Below, one piece after another: positions 1 to 7,510 of a stretch of 64,000 nucleotides of DNA. How positions within the stretch are numbered: the first letter of the stretch is position 1; each line of letters begins with the position of its first letter. The DNA is taken from assembly GCA_964563125.1 (NCBI GenBank), contig CAZLVY010000005.1, positions 1 through 64,000 on the forward strand, written 5' to 3'. A program made the position numbers and the translations under genes. This DNA is from UBA1368 sp964563125. Lineage in GTDB: Bacteria; Bacillota; Syntrophomonadia; Syntrophomonadales; Syntrophomonadaceae. The notes below the pieces were generated by a model. That model was not told the origin of the DNA, did not search any database, and was given only the letters and a program-made list of their open reading frames with translations.

Positions 1-594
1 CCTTATATCATGACTGGTATGGGGAATTGTCATGTTTATGTTGATCAATATGCAGATTTGAATAAAGCTCAGGCTATTGTAATAAATGCCAAGGTGCAGC
101 GTCCTTCGGTATGTAACGCCGCCGAAACCCTGCTGGTCCATCAGGCGGCAGCGACAGAATTTTTGCCGCTGATAATTAAAGAACTGCAGCAAGCAGGAGT
201 AGAAATAAGAGGCTGTGCTGCCAGTCAGATGTTAGTTCCCGGGATAAAAGCAGCAACCGAAGCTGATTGGGATGAAGAGTACCTGGATCTAATAATAGCA
301 GTAAAAGTAGTTAAAGATTTAGATGAAGCTATAAACCATATAAATACACACGGCACCGGTCATAGTGAAGCTATTATCAGTGAAAATTATACAGATGTCC
401 GCCGCTTCATGAATGCGGTTGATGCTGCCGCAGTTTATGCCAATGCTTCTACTCGTTTTACCGATGGCAGCGAATTCGGCTTTGGCGCCGAAATGGGTAT
501 CAGCACCCAAAAACTGCATGCCCGCGGTCCCATGGGGTTACGGGAACTTACCACCACCAAATATATAATCTATGGTGACGGACAAATACGCTAA
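1..594 (+). CDS. proA: gamma-glutamyl phosphate reductase, C-terminal part
   Basis: This is the C-terminal part of a ProA-type NADPH-dependent reductase of proline synthesis, which reduces gamma-glutamyl phosphate to glutamate semialdehyde in the cytosol. The frame is open from base 1, so the gene starts outside the window. The fragment shows the GNCHVYVD segment and the active-site block QRPSVCNAAET, whose cysteine codon is at 112-114, and ends with the family's GxxGLRELTTTKY tail. A strong hairpin terminator follows at 656-690. The family assignment is secure. The upstream partner, probably proB, cannot be seen. Confidence 0.95.
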   Translation, partial: PYIMTGMGNCHVYVDQYADLNKAQAIVINAKVQRPSVCNAAETLLVHQAAATEFLPLIIKELQQAGVEIRGCAASQMLVPGIKAATEADWDEEYLDLIIAVKVVKDLDEAINHINTHGTGHSEAIISENYTDVRRFMNAVDAAAVYANASTRFTDGSEFGFGAEMGISTQKLHARGPMGLRELTTTKYIIYGDGQIR

Positions 595-595
595 G

Positions 596-630
596 AAATG
601 TTGCCTTCAGGGTCAGGCTTGATTTGTTGC
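596..630 (+). repeat. dispersed intergenic repeat, copy A
   Basis: This segment right after proA contains AAATGTTGCC, then GGGTCAGGC, then GTTGC. The same blocks in the same order occur on the minus strand at 30916-30950 with only a few mismatches. Both copies are intergenic. It resembles the short REP-like repeats often scattered through Clostridia genomes, but copy number cannot be judged from one window. Confidence 0.55.
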
Positions 631-655
631 TTTCATGTGCAAATATTGTGAACAA

Positions 656-690
656 GAAACACGGGGACTCTCGGGCTCCCCGTGTTTCTT
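656..690 (+). terminator. intrinsic terminator after proA
   Basis: A perfect 12-bp stem (GAAACACGGGGA at 656-667 paired with TCCCCGTGTTTC at 677-688) encloses a 9-nt loop. Only a short T tract follows the stem. It lies between proA on the plus strand and the convergent minus-strand PLP enzyme gene and may serve both. Confidence 0.8.
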
Positions 691-766
691 CGTGACAGTA
701 AAAATCGCTGCCTGCTTGTCTTGGCTCCAGAGGGGTATGCCCTGTAGGACATTATCCTGTCACATT

Positions 767-1801
767 TTATTCTATTATTTCAAAATTATAGCCGGCCAAT
801 TTTTCCTGATTCTCACTGCTTAGTATATAATCCCTTTCCAAAGGAATTCTATTTACCGGATCACTGCACAATTCTGTCGTAAGGTAACGAAGGCCGTTAT
901 CATTAACAATAGTAACAATCCGTTTTAGATGGGGATATTTTGCCGCCAGTTTTAAGGCTGCGGCAACATTACATCCGGATGATATACCGCAGAATATACC
1001 TTCCTGTTTCGATAATTCCTGAGCCATTTTAATCGAATCGTTTGATGTTACCAAAATCATTCCATCAATATAATTTAAATCTAAAATAGCTGGAATTAAA
1101 CCATCGGCAATTCCCTGAATTTTATGCTGCCCGATTTTCCCGTAAGCCAGAATAGGTGATTCAGACGGTTCTGAAATAAATACCTTGATAGCAGGATTTT
1201 TTTCTTTGAGATATTTGGCGTTACCTGTCACAGTTCCACCGGTTCCCTGGCACATAATGAAAGCGTCAATTTCACCTGCAGTTTGTTCCCAGATTTCCGG
1301 GGCAGTATTTTCTATGTGGGCATCCAAATTTTCCTGGCGATAGAACTGTCCTATCTCAAAGATCTTCTCCCCGTACTCAGCTTTTAACTTTTCCACTTCT
1401 TCCAGAACTAAATCTACATCAGTTTCAGCACCAGGAGTAAGCACCAGCTTGGCACCATAAGCTAAAATGGTCTTTTTACGTTCTTCACTCATTCCTTCCG
1501 GCATAACAATAATGACGGGATAGCCTTTGGCAGCACCTACCATGGCAGTAGCTATACCAGTATTGCCGGTAGTGCCTTCCAATAAGGTCATACCTGGCAG
1601 CAGGTCGCCTCTTTTTTCCGCCTTTTCAACAATAGAGTATACTACCCGATCTTTTAAACTCCCGCTCGGGTTAGTATATTCCAGTTTGACACAGATTTCT
1701 GCCTGACTCCCGGCACCGATTTTGTTTAATCTGATCATTGGAGTTAATCCGATTGATTCCAGAACATTATTATAAATATGCTGGTTTCTATTCCAATTCA
1801 T
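767..1801 (-). CDS. PLP-dependent cysteine synthase family protein
   Basis: A 344-residue fold-type II PLP enzyme of the cysteine synthase / cystathionine beta-synthase family. The Schiff-base lysine is K50 in GSLKDR. The substrate loop is EGTTGNTG at 75-82, the phosphate-binding loop GTGGT at 186-190, and the pyridine-ring serine lies in GISSG at 272-276. The family makes cysteine from O-acetylserine plus sulfide. Because TTGNTG replaces the usual TSGNTG and the protein is longer than a typical CysK, it could use another activated serine or homoserine. It starts 28 nt after the cysteine-cluster gene behind a GAGGGGG SD, so the two probably form one operon. Confidence 0.85.
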   Translation of the reverse strand: MNWNRNQHIYNNVLESIGLTPMIRLNKIGAGSQAEICVKLEYTNPSGSLKDRVVYSIVEKAEKRGDLLPGMTLLEGTTGNTGIATAMVGAAKGYPVIIVMPEGMSEERKKTILAYGAKLVLTPGAETDVDLVLEEVEKLKAEYGEKIFEIGQFYRQENLDAHIENTAPEIWEQTAGEIDAFIMCQGTGGTVTGNAKYLKEKNPAIKVFISEPSESPILAYGKIGQHKIQGIADGLIPAILDLNYIDGMILVTSNDSIKMAQELSKQEGIFCGISSGCNVAAALKLAAKYPHLKRIVTIVNDNGLRYLTTELCSDPVNRIPLERDYILSSENQEKLAGYNFEIIE

Positions 1802-1829
1802 TTAACTAATCCCCCTCAAGTAATATAAA

Positions 1830-2450
1830 TTATAAAGGCCAATCTGCCTTAAATTTCAATGATCTTTTAATTTCAAATACTTCCGATTCTGGTACTTCCG
1901 TAAAAAAAGCAGGCTTGGTTGCTGTTGCTTCTTCAAATAGAATCAGTAACTGTTGTAAAAACATTTTATGCTTATCTTTGTTTCTAAGTGTTAATCCTTT
2001 CTGCTCTAACTTTTGCGCGATTATGTTGTTTAAGTTATTTTCATAATCAGTTAGTTGGGCAAAAAAATCTTTCCAGAGCTTTAATTTTGCTTCATTTTCC
2101 CAGTTTATACCGGGACAAACGAAATGACGGCAGATTGATTCACGTAATGACTGCTCCAGTATGCAGCCACTTTCCTTATTATGAAATTGACAGCGATAGG
2201 AATTTTCTTCAGGACAATTGTTAACTGTAACTGAATTATCCAAAACAGTTAATGAAGGCAGATTTAAAATATAATCCAGCAATTCGGGCTTATTCTTTAA
2301 TAAATAAGCAAAATCACAAGCATAAAAGACAGGTGAATAATAACCGCAGCAGCCTTTATCATCCTGACGCGGACACTCACTGCATAAATCAACCTCTATA
2401 TAACTTCTGAGACCATGATTATGAAATATCATTTTGATGGTTTTATCCAT
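1830..2450 (-). CDS. YkgJ-type cysteine-cluster protein
   Basis: A 206-residue protein with cysteines C23, C26, C34 and C35 near the N terminus, and C79, C87, C96, C107 and C112 further on. This fits the YkgJ/FliB-like zinc- or iron-binding cysteine-cluster family. Family members include flagellin lysine N-methylases and uncharacterised redox or metal proteins. No flagellar gene is near, so methylase function is not supported. It is the first gene of a two-gene minus-strand operon with the cysteine-synthase-like enzyme. A sulfur or metal-cluster link is possible but only inferred from that neighbour. Confidence 0.75.
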   Translation of the reverse strand: MDKTIKMIFHNHGLRSYIEVDLCSECPRQDDKGCCGYYSPVFYACDFAYLLKNKPELLDYILNLPSLTVLDNSVTVNNCPEENSYRCQFHNKESGCILEQSLRESICRHFVCPGINWENEAKLKLWKDFFAQLTDYENNLNNIIAQKLEQKGLTLRNKDKHKMFLQQLLILFEEATATKPAFFTEVPESEVFEIKRSLKFKADWPL

Positions 2451-2488
2451 TTTCCAATAAACTCTCTCTTCCTGAAACTGTCTTATTT

Positions 2489-2516
2489 ATTATAGAGGTT
2501 TTGCCCTTAGGTTAAA
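2489..2516 (-). promoter_or_regulatory. candidate promoter of the ykgJ-like/cysteine synthase operon
   Basis: On the minus strand a perfect TATAAT (2494-2489) lies 16 nt downstream of a weak -35, TTTAAC (2516-2511). The start codon is about 39 nt further on. Vegetative sigma-A type by sequence only. Confidence 0.45.
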
Positions 2517-2558
2517 AGGTTAAAAAGTTGCTGTCTGCAGATTAAATGTCAGGTTCAT

Positions 2559-2587
2559 TTGGCATTTATTTACCTTTGTAGTACAAT
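2559..2587 (+). promoter_or_regulatory. candidate sigma-A promoter of nadD operon
   Basis: TTGGCA at 2559-2564 is followed after 17 nt by TACAAT at 2582-2587, about 50 nt upstream of nadD. Both boxes are close to consensus and the spacing is ideal. Confidence 0.65.
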
Positions 2588-2640
2588 TTACTTGAGTTTT
2601 AAGCATTCACGCTAGCCAGGAAATAAAGGTGGTTTAATTT

Positions 2641-3264
2641 TTGAAACAAGCAATAGGAATCATGGGAGGAACATTTGACCCGATTCACTATGGCCATTTG
2701 ACGGCGGCCGAATTTGCCCGGGCTGAATTTAAATTAGCTAAAGTGCTCTTGATGTTAGCCGCCAGACCACCGCATAAACAAGAGGAATTAATATTGGACG
2801 AAGAACACCGCCTCGAGATGCTTAAGCTGGCAATTAGTGATAATAAACTTTTAGAAGTATCTACCCTGGAGCTAAACCGTCCCGGATACTCCTACACGAT
2901 CGATACTATCAGGTATTTTCTGGATCATTGTCCGCAAAAGAAAATATATTTTATCATGGGCTCTGATGCACTATTTACTTTACATACCTGGAAAGAAGTA
3001 AATCAGTTAAGCCGGTTATGTAATTTTATTGTTGTGACCCGTCCCGGTTATCAACTCAAGAAGGACGATCCCCAGTATGCCAGATTGCCGTCAGATTTTT
3101 GGGATAACGTTTCTAATCTGGAAATACCGGGTTTTGACTTTTCTTCTACTGATATCAGAACCAGAGTAAAGCAGGGTAAAACTATAAAATATATGGTGCC
3201 ACCTCAAGTTGAACAGTATATCAGGCGGCATGGCATATACAAACTGGGGGAAGAAGATGTTTAA
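2641..3264 (+). CDS. nadD: nicotinate-nucleotide adenylyltransferase
   Basis: A cytosolic NAD-synthesis enzyme that joins ATP and nicotinate mononucleotide to give deamido-NAD. The nucleotidyltransferase signature GGTFDPIHYGHL is at residues 9-20. The second family motif appears near the C terminus as SSTDIRTRV. At 207 residues it has the usual length. Translation starts at TTG behind an AAAGGTGG SD. The last 8 nt overlap the start of yqeK, and the nadD-yqeK-rsfS order is standard in Firmicutes. Confidence 0.96.
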   Translation: MKQAIGIMGGTFDPIHYGHLTAAEFARAEFKLAKVLLMLAARPPHKQEELILDEEHRLEMLKLAISDNKLLEVSTLELNRPGYSYTIDTIRYFLDHCPQKKIYFIMGSDALFTLHTWKEVNQLSRLCNFIVVTRPGYQLKKDDPQYARLPSDFWDNVSNLEIPGFDFSSTDIRTRVKQGKTIKYMVPPQVEQYIRRHGIYKLGEEDV

Positions 3265-3832
3265 CGGCAAAGAGGCTTACAAAGCAGTTGAGAAACAATT
3301 ATCACCTTTATTATTAAGGCATGTTTGGCAGGTTGCTGAAGTAGCGCAAAAGATGGCCGGGAAATATGAAGAAGACCAGGAAAAGGCTTATCTGGCAGGT
3401 CTTTTACACGATTATGCTAAAGAAAAATCAGAGGCACAGCTCTTAATAATTGCCGCTGAAAATGCTTTACTCGATGATGTATACAGACAGGTACCGTATT
3501 TGCTGCATGCTCCGGTGGGGGCTTTGCTGATTAAAAGAGAACTGGGAATTGATGATGAAGATATAATAGAAGCTATCAGCAATCATACTCTGGGGAAAGC
3601 TGCTATGAACAATCTGGAGAAGATTATCTTTTTGGCTGACATGATAGAACCAGATCGAGATTTTCCTGGAGTAGATAAGATAAGAAGTCTGGCGGCCAAG
3701 AATTTGGATAGGGCAATGCTTTTAGGATTAGATTCCACCCTCAAACATTGTTTGAATAAAAACAGTATAATTCATCCGCGGACAATTTTAGCCAGAAATT
3801 ATTTTTTGCTCCAGGTAAAACCACAATTTTAA
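3257..3832 (+). CDS. yqeK: HD-domain YqeK family phosphohydrolase
   Basis: A 191-residue HD-superfamily protein. The predicted metal ligands are H22, the H51-D52 pair in LLHDYAKEK, H84 and H110. YqeK proteins hydrolyse diadenosine tetraphosphate symmetrically, removing a stress-linked dinucleotide. I chose the ATG at 3257 over an upstream in-frame start because a GGGGGAAGAAG SD precedes it. That also gives the tight 8-bp overlap with nadD expected for translational coupling. Confident on family; the substrate follows from characterised homologues. Confidence 0.92.
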   Translation: MFNGKEAYKAVEKQLSPLLLRHVWQVAEVAQKMAGKYEEDQEKAYLAGLLHDYAKEKSEAQLLIIAAENALLDDVYRQVPYLLHAPVGALLIKRELGIDDEDIIEAISNHTLGKAAMNNLEKIIFLADMIEPDRDFPGVDKIRSLAAKNLDRAMLLGLDSTLKHCLNKNSIIHPRTILARNYFLLQVKPQF

Positions 3833-3946
3833 AAGTATTTATAAATGAACAGAAGGAGGATATGAAGCCATTAGATTAGAAATACTTATTATAATGTAAG
3901 TGTTTTAAAAAAATATTTCGTATTTATTACACAAGGAGGGTATTTT

Positions 3947-4297
3947 TTGCTCAAAGAAGATAAATTGGCACAAATTATAGCTGAAGCTTGCCAGGATGAA
4001 AAAGCACAGGATGTAGTTATATTAGATGTTAGTGAGCTAACAATAATAGCAGATTATTTTATCATTGCATCTGGCAAAAGTACGATTCAAGTAAAAAGCA
4101 TAGTAGATTATACGGAAGCAACCCTGGAAGAATATGATATCAGTCCAATTCGACGGGAAGGACACCAACAGGGAGTTTGGGCCGTTTTGGACTATGGGTC
4201 CATTATTTTGCACGTTTTTAGAAATGAAGAGAGAGAATATTATGCATTGGAAAATCTCTGGGGTGATGCGCGACGGGTAGCGTTCGAGACGGTATAA
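3947..4297 (+). CDS. rsfS: ribosome silencing factor
   Basis: A 116-residue RsfS/YbeB/Iojap protein. It binds ribosomal protein L14 of the large subunit and blocks subunit joining when nutrients run short. The family core is clear in VVILDVSELTIIADYFII and in the HQQGVWAVLDYGSIILHVF stretch. The TTG start at 3947 is set by a near-perfect AAGGAGGG SD at 3933-3940. The 114-nt gap after yqeK includes a tiny ATG-to-TAG frame (3862-3879) behind AAGGAGG, perhaps a remnant of the LytR-type gene often found here. It also holds an isolated TATAAT at 3890-3895. Confidence 0.95.
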   Translation: MLKEDKLAQIIAEACQDEKAQDVVILDVSELTIIADYFIIASGKSTIQVKSIVDYTEATLEEYDISPIRREGHQQGVWAVLDYGSIILHVFRNEEREYYALENLWGDARRVAFETV

Positions 4298-4334
4298 TAA
4301 GGTCTCTTATGAGAAAAACATAATATTAAAAACA

Positions 4335-4364
4335 AAAACCGATTAGTTTGCACTAATCGGTTTT
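4335..4364 (+). terminator. intrinsic terminator after rsfS
   Basis: CCGATTAG (4339-4346) pairs perfectly with CTAATCGG (4353-4360) around a 6-nt loop. An A tract precedes the stem and a TTTTATTT tract follows it, so it could also act for leuS arriving on the other strand. Confidence 0.8.
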
Positions 4365-4381
4365 ATTTATATATTTTACAA

Positions 4382-4465
4382 TGTGTTGGGGGGGTGGGGA
4401 GGGCCAAATTGATCGACTGTTAGGTCGGCAAAGTTGCCCAACCCCGGGGGGTGTATACCAACACA
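4382..4465. repeat. G-tract-rich inverted repeat between rsfS and leuS
   Basis: TGTGTTGG at 4382-4389 is matched by CCAACACA at 4458-4465. Inside lie G runs of 7, 4 and 3 (4388-4403), a CCCC at 4442-4445 and a six-G run at 4446-4451. The segment could form a long hairpin or a four-stranded G structure. It sits between convergent genes and has no coding frame of note. Confidence 0.4.
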
Positions 4466-4480
4466 TAATTGGTATCTAAA

Positions 4481-6958
4481 CTACTTAACGACAATATTTA
4501 TTAATTTATTAGGAACAACAACAATTTTCGCAATATTTTTGCCATTTGTCAATTGTTTAATTTTGGGGTTATCAAGCGCTAATTGTTGCATTTCTTCTTC
4601 AGAAGTGTTAAGAGGAACTTTTAAACGGTCTTTTACCTTGCCGCTTATTTGGATAACAATTTCCACTTCATCAAGTATTAAAGCTTCCGGCTTATAATGC
4701 GGCCAGGGCTCAAGATAAATACTGGTCTGGCTGCCGATTTCCTGCCATAATTCTTCACAAATATGTGGTGAAAACGGACTTAACAGGATGAGTAAACTTT
4801 CAACCGCCAATTTGACCAGAGCTTTATTCTTGTCTTTAACCTCACGGTAGCTGTTTAACTGGTTGGTAAGCTCCATAATAGCACTAATCGCTGTGTTAAA
4901 ATTAAAACGCTCTTTTATGTCTTCGCTAACTTTTTTTATGGTGGCATGAGTTTTATAGTATAAGCTTTTATCAATCTGGTTAAGGGAAGGTGCGTCCAGA
5001 CTTTCTACCTCCCCGCGAAGCTCAGGCGCATAATCATTAACCAATCTCCAAATCCGGTTAAGAAAACGGAAACAACCTTCTACACCCTGGTCACTCCATT
5101 CCAAATCTCTTTCCGGAGGTGAAGCAAACAGAATAAAGAGCCTGGCTGTATCAGCACCATAGTTTTTGATTATTTCCTCCGGGCTTACTACATTGCCTTT
5201 GGATTTTGACATTTTGGAGCCATCTTTTAAGACCATACCCTGAGTCAATAGATTAGAAAAAGGCTCCTGATGATCAATCATTTTTATATCATGTAAAAAT
5301 TTTGTGAAGAAACGGGCGTACATAAGATGCAAAATTGCATGCTCAACTCCGCCGATATATTGGTCAACCGGCATCCAGTAATTAGCCTTATCACTGTCAA
5401 AAGGTATTTCTTTCGAATCAGGACTGCAAAAGCGGTCAAAATACCAGGAAGAACATACAAAAGTATCCATTGTGTCAGTTTCTCGGCGAGCTTCACCGCC
5501 ACAAACAGGACAGGCAGCTTTATAAAAGCTTTCCACATAATTGAGTGGAGACTCACCGGTTATCTTAAAATTTACATCTTCGGGCAGCAGTACGGGTAAA
5601 TCTTTATATGGTACAGGAGTTGGACCGCACTGAGGACAGTATATGATTGGAATTGGTGCACCCCAGTATCTCTGCCGCGAAATCAACCAGTCGCGTAAGC
5701 GATAATTAACGGTACCGCTGCCAATTGAGTTGGCTTCCATAAAATCGATTATTTTCTGTTTGCCTTCAGTTACTGACAGACCGTCAAAAGCGCCGCTGTT
5801 AACCATTTGACCATCACCGGAATAAGACTCGTGCAGAGTTTGGTTTTCGTCAGCACAATCAGGTTCTTTAATAACTATACGGATAGGAAGATTGTATTTT
5901 TTTGCAAAGTCAAAGTCACGCTGATCATGGGCCGGGACTGCCATAATAGCACCAGTTCCATAATCCATTAGTACATAATTGGCTATCCAGATTGGTATTT
6001 GCTCATTATTCATAGGATTTACAGCATAGGCACCGGTAAAGACTCCGACTTTTTCTAATTCTGCACTGGAACGATCAACATCACTGACAAATTTGACCTG
6101 GTTAACAAAAGCAGTTACTGCTCTTTCCTGGGGCAGACCTTTGGAGATAACTGATACCAGAGGATGTTCAGGTGCCAAAACCATGTATGTAACGCCAAAC
6201 ACAGTATCGGGACGAGTAGTGAAAACGGTTAGTTTTTCGTCACTGCCGGCAATAGGCATGGAAAATTCACAACCTTCACTGCGGCCAATCCAATTTCTCT
6301 GCATGGTTTTTACTTTTTCCGGCCAACCAGGGAGCTCTTCCAGGTCATCAAGGAGTCTCTGGGCATAATCAGTTATTTTAAAGAACCACTGCTCCAGTTG
6401 TTTCTTATCAACTTTGGTTTCACAACGTTCACAGGCACCTTCGACCACTTGTTCATTGGCCAGAACTGTCTGGCATGATGGGCACCAATTTACTGCTGCT
6501 GACTTTTTATAAGCTAAACCATTTTCATAAAGCTTGAGAAACATCCATTGGGTGAATTGATAATAGTCAGGATGACAGGTAGCTATTTCGCGATCCCAAT
6601 CATAACTTATTCCAAGAGTCTTGAGCTGCTGTTTCATAGCTTCTATATTTGAGAAAGTCCACTTTGCAGGGTGAATACCGTGCTTTATGGCAGCATTTTC
6701 TGCCGGTAATCCAAAGGAGTCCCAACCCATAGGATGCAAAACATTAAAACCATCCATAGCTTTGAAACGGGCAATAACATCTCCAATAGCGTAATTACGG
6801 ACATGCCCCATGTGCAAATTCCCTGATGGGTAGGGAAACATCTCTAAAGCATAATATTTAGGCTTACCGGGATCTTCCGAAGCTTTATAAAACTTGTTTT
6901 GTGCCCAGTATTCCTGCCATTTCTTTTCAATTCGATTAGGTTCGTATTTTATTTCCAT
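4481..6958 (-). CDS. leuS: leucyl-tRNA synthetase
   Basis: An 825-residue class I aminoacyl-tRNA synthetase that charges tRNA-Leu in the cytosol. The HIGH motif reads HMGH at 49-52, and the KMSKS loop is exact at 582-586. Between them are the CP1 editing domain, with the T-rich TTRPDTVFGVTYMVLAPEH block, and zinc-type CxxC pairs. Full length, no breaks. The ATG follows AGGAGG. It is controlled by a T-box leader that begins about 340 nt upstream and that, unusually, contains a tRNA-Ala gene. Confidence 0.98.
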   Translation of the reverse strand: MEIKYEPNRIEKKWQEYWAQNKFYKASEDPGKPKYYALEMFPYPSGNLHMGHVRNYAIGDVIARFKAMDGFNVLHPMGWDSFGLPAENAAIKHGIHPAKWTFSNIEAMKQQLKTLGISYDWDREIATCHPDYYQFTQWMFLKLYENGLAYKKSAAVNWCPSCQTVLANEQVVEGACERCETKVDKKQLEQWFFKITDYAQRLLDDLEELPGWPEKVKTMQRNWIGRSEGCEFSMPIAGSDEKLTVFTTRPDTVFGVTYMVLAPEHPLVSVISKGLPQERAVTAFVNQVKFVSDVDRSSAELEKVGVFTGAYAVNPMNNEQIPIWIANYVLMDYGTGAIMAVPAHDQRDFDFAKKYNLPIRIVIKEPDCADENQTLHESYSGDGQMVNSGAFDGLSVTEGKQKIIDFMEANSIGSGTVNYRLRDWLISRQRYWGAPIPIIYCPQCGPTPVPYKDLPVLLPEDVNFKITGESPLNYVESFYKAACPVCGGEARRETDTMDTFVCSSWYFDRFCSPDSKEIPFDSDKANYWMPVDQYIGGVEHAILHLMYARFFTKFLHDIKMIDHQEPFSNLLTQGMVLKDGSKMSKSKGNVVSPEEIIKNYGADTARLFILFASPPERDLEWSDQGVEGCFRFLNRIWRLVNDYAPELRGEVESLDAPSLNQIDKSLYYKTHATIKKVSEDIKERFNFNTAISAIMELTNQLNSYREVKDKNKALVKLAVESLLILLSPFSPHICEELWQEIGSQTSIYLEPWPHYKPEALILDEVEIVIQISGKVKDRLKVPLNTSEEEMQQLALDNPKIKQLTNGKNIAKIVVVPNKLINIVVK

Positions 6959-6983
6959 GACAGCCTCCTAAAATAAAAATAAA

Positions 6984-7298
6984 AAAACACCCTGATCCCT
7001 AAATAGGGACGAGAGTGAAAATTCCCGCGGTACCACCCTGATTGACAAATAAATGGTGGAGCTAGTGGGATTCGAACCCACGACCTCTTGAATGCCATTC
7101 AAGCGCGCTCCCAACTGCGCCATAGCCCCATAATTAATGTCCGCTTCCATGTTTAACGGAATTACCGTCCCAAACTACTTATCACTCGGGAAGCTTCTCG
7201 GCGAGTTCAACCGGCTTTTGTTACTTTTCACCAAACGTAACTCTCTTTAAATGCCTGTTTACTACTCCGATGCCATGCTTTTAAATATGCAATTAACA
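6984..7298 (-). promoter_or_regulatory. T-box riboswitch leader of leuS (interrupted by tRNA-Ala)
   Basis: The leuS leader has the T-box landmarks in order on the minus strand: an AGAGAG motif; a GTTAC/GTAAC stem with a GGTGAAA loop; a GAA-CTC specifier position with CTC at 7205-7203, a leucine codon; an AGTAG motif; an ACGG/CCGT stem; the T-box core GGTGGTACCGCG; CGTCCCT; and a terminator hairpin with a long T tract ending near 6984. The core's TGGT (7035-7032) would pair with the ACCA end of uncharged tRNA-Leu. A complete tRNA-Ala gene lies between the ACGG/CCGT stem and the core, where normally only a short linker exists. Confidence 0.88.
7054..7129 (-). tRNA. tRNA-Ala (anticodon GGC), inside the leuS T-box leader
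   Basis: A 76-nt cloverleaf with encoded CCA. The acceptor GGGGCTA pairs with TAGCTCC and includes the G3-U70 wobble that marks alanine tRNAs. The D stem is GCGC/GCGC. The anticodon stem CTTGA/TCAAG closes the loop ATGGCAT, giving anticodon GGC, and the T arm is GTGGG-TTCGAAT-CCCAC. No promoter is visible between the T-box sensor stem and the tRNA, so it should be transcribed from the leuS promoter and released by RNase P and 3' processing. Confidence 0.96.
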
Positions 7299-7304
7299 AT
7301 AGAA

Positions 7305-7333
7305 ATTATATGCCAAGGAAAGTTTAAAGTCAA
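7305..7333 (-). promoter_or_regulatory. sigma-A promoter of the T-box/tRNA-Ala/leuS unit
   Basis: TTGACT (7333-7328) and a perfect TATAAT (7310-7305) are separated by exactly 17 nt on the minus strand. This puts the transcription start near 7298, just before the first T-box stem. It is among the strongest promoter matches in the window. Confidence 0.8.
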
Positions 7334-7467
7334 TAGGTTGTTCCTTTGGGATCAGGCCCCTTTTGCCTGTGCCCCGGCGGGGTATTGCTATTATGTTTGA
7401 GATCAACCTTAATTTGTTTCTATTGTATCAACCTATGTGTGATTCCCCGTTTGCTGCTATAATTAAA

Positions 7468-7495
7468 CAAAAAAATAGGAGGCCTTGCGGCCTCC
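7468..7495 (-). terminator. intrinsic terminator after acyl-CoA dehydrogenase
   Basis: GGAGGCC at 7478-7484 pairs with GGCCTCC at 7489-7495 around a GCAA loop (minus-strand reading). It is followed on the minus strand by TATTTTTTTG. It ends the thiolase/dehydrogenase operon. Confidence 0.88.
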
Positions 7496-7510
7496 ATTTC
7501 TATTTATGGT

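Noticed and set aside
635..823. 62-codon plus-strand frame after proA
   Set aside because: It crosses the terminator hairpin, lacks an SD and overlaps the 3' end of the cysteine-synthase-family gene.
3862..3879. Five-codon frame MKPLD behind AAGGAGG, between yqeK and rsfS
   Set aside because: The SD is only 2 nt from the ATG, too close for efficient use. More likely a relic of a lost gene than a working leader.
6968..7150. Minus-strand frame with the peptide MAQLGARLNGIQEVVGSNPTSST
   Set aside because: It is a translation of the tRNA-Ala gene, a well-known false protein.
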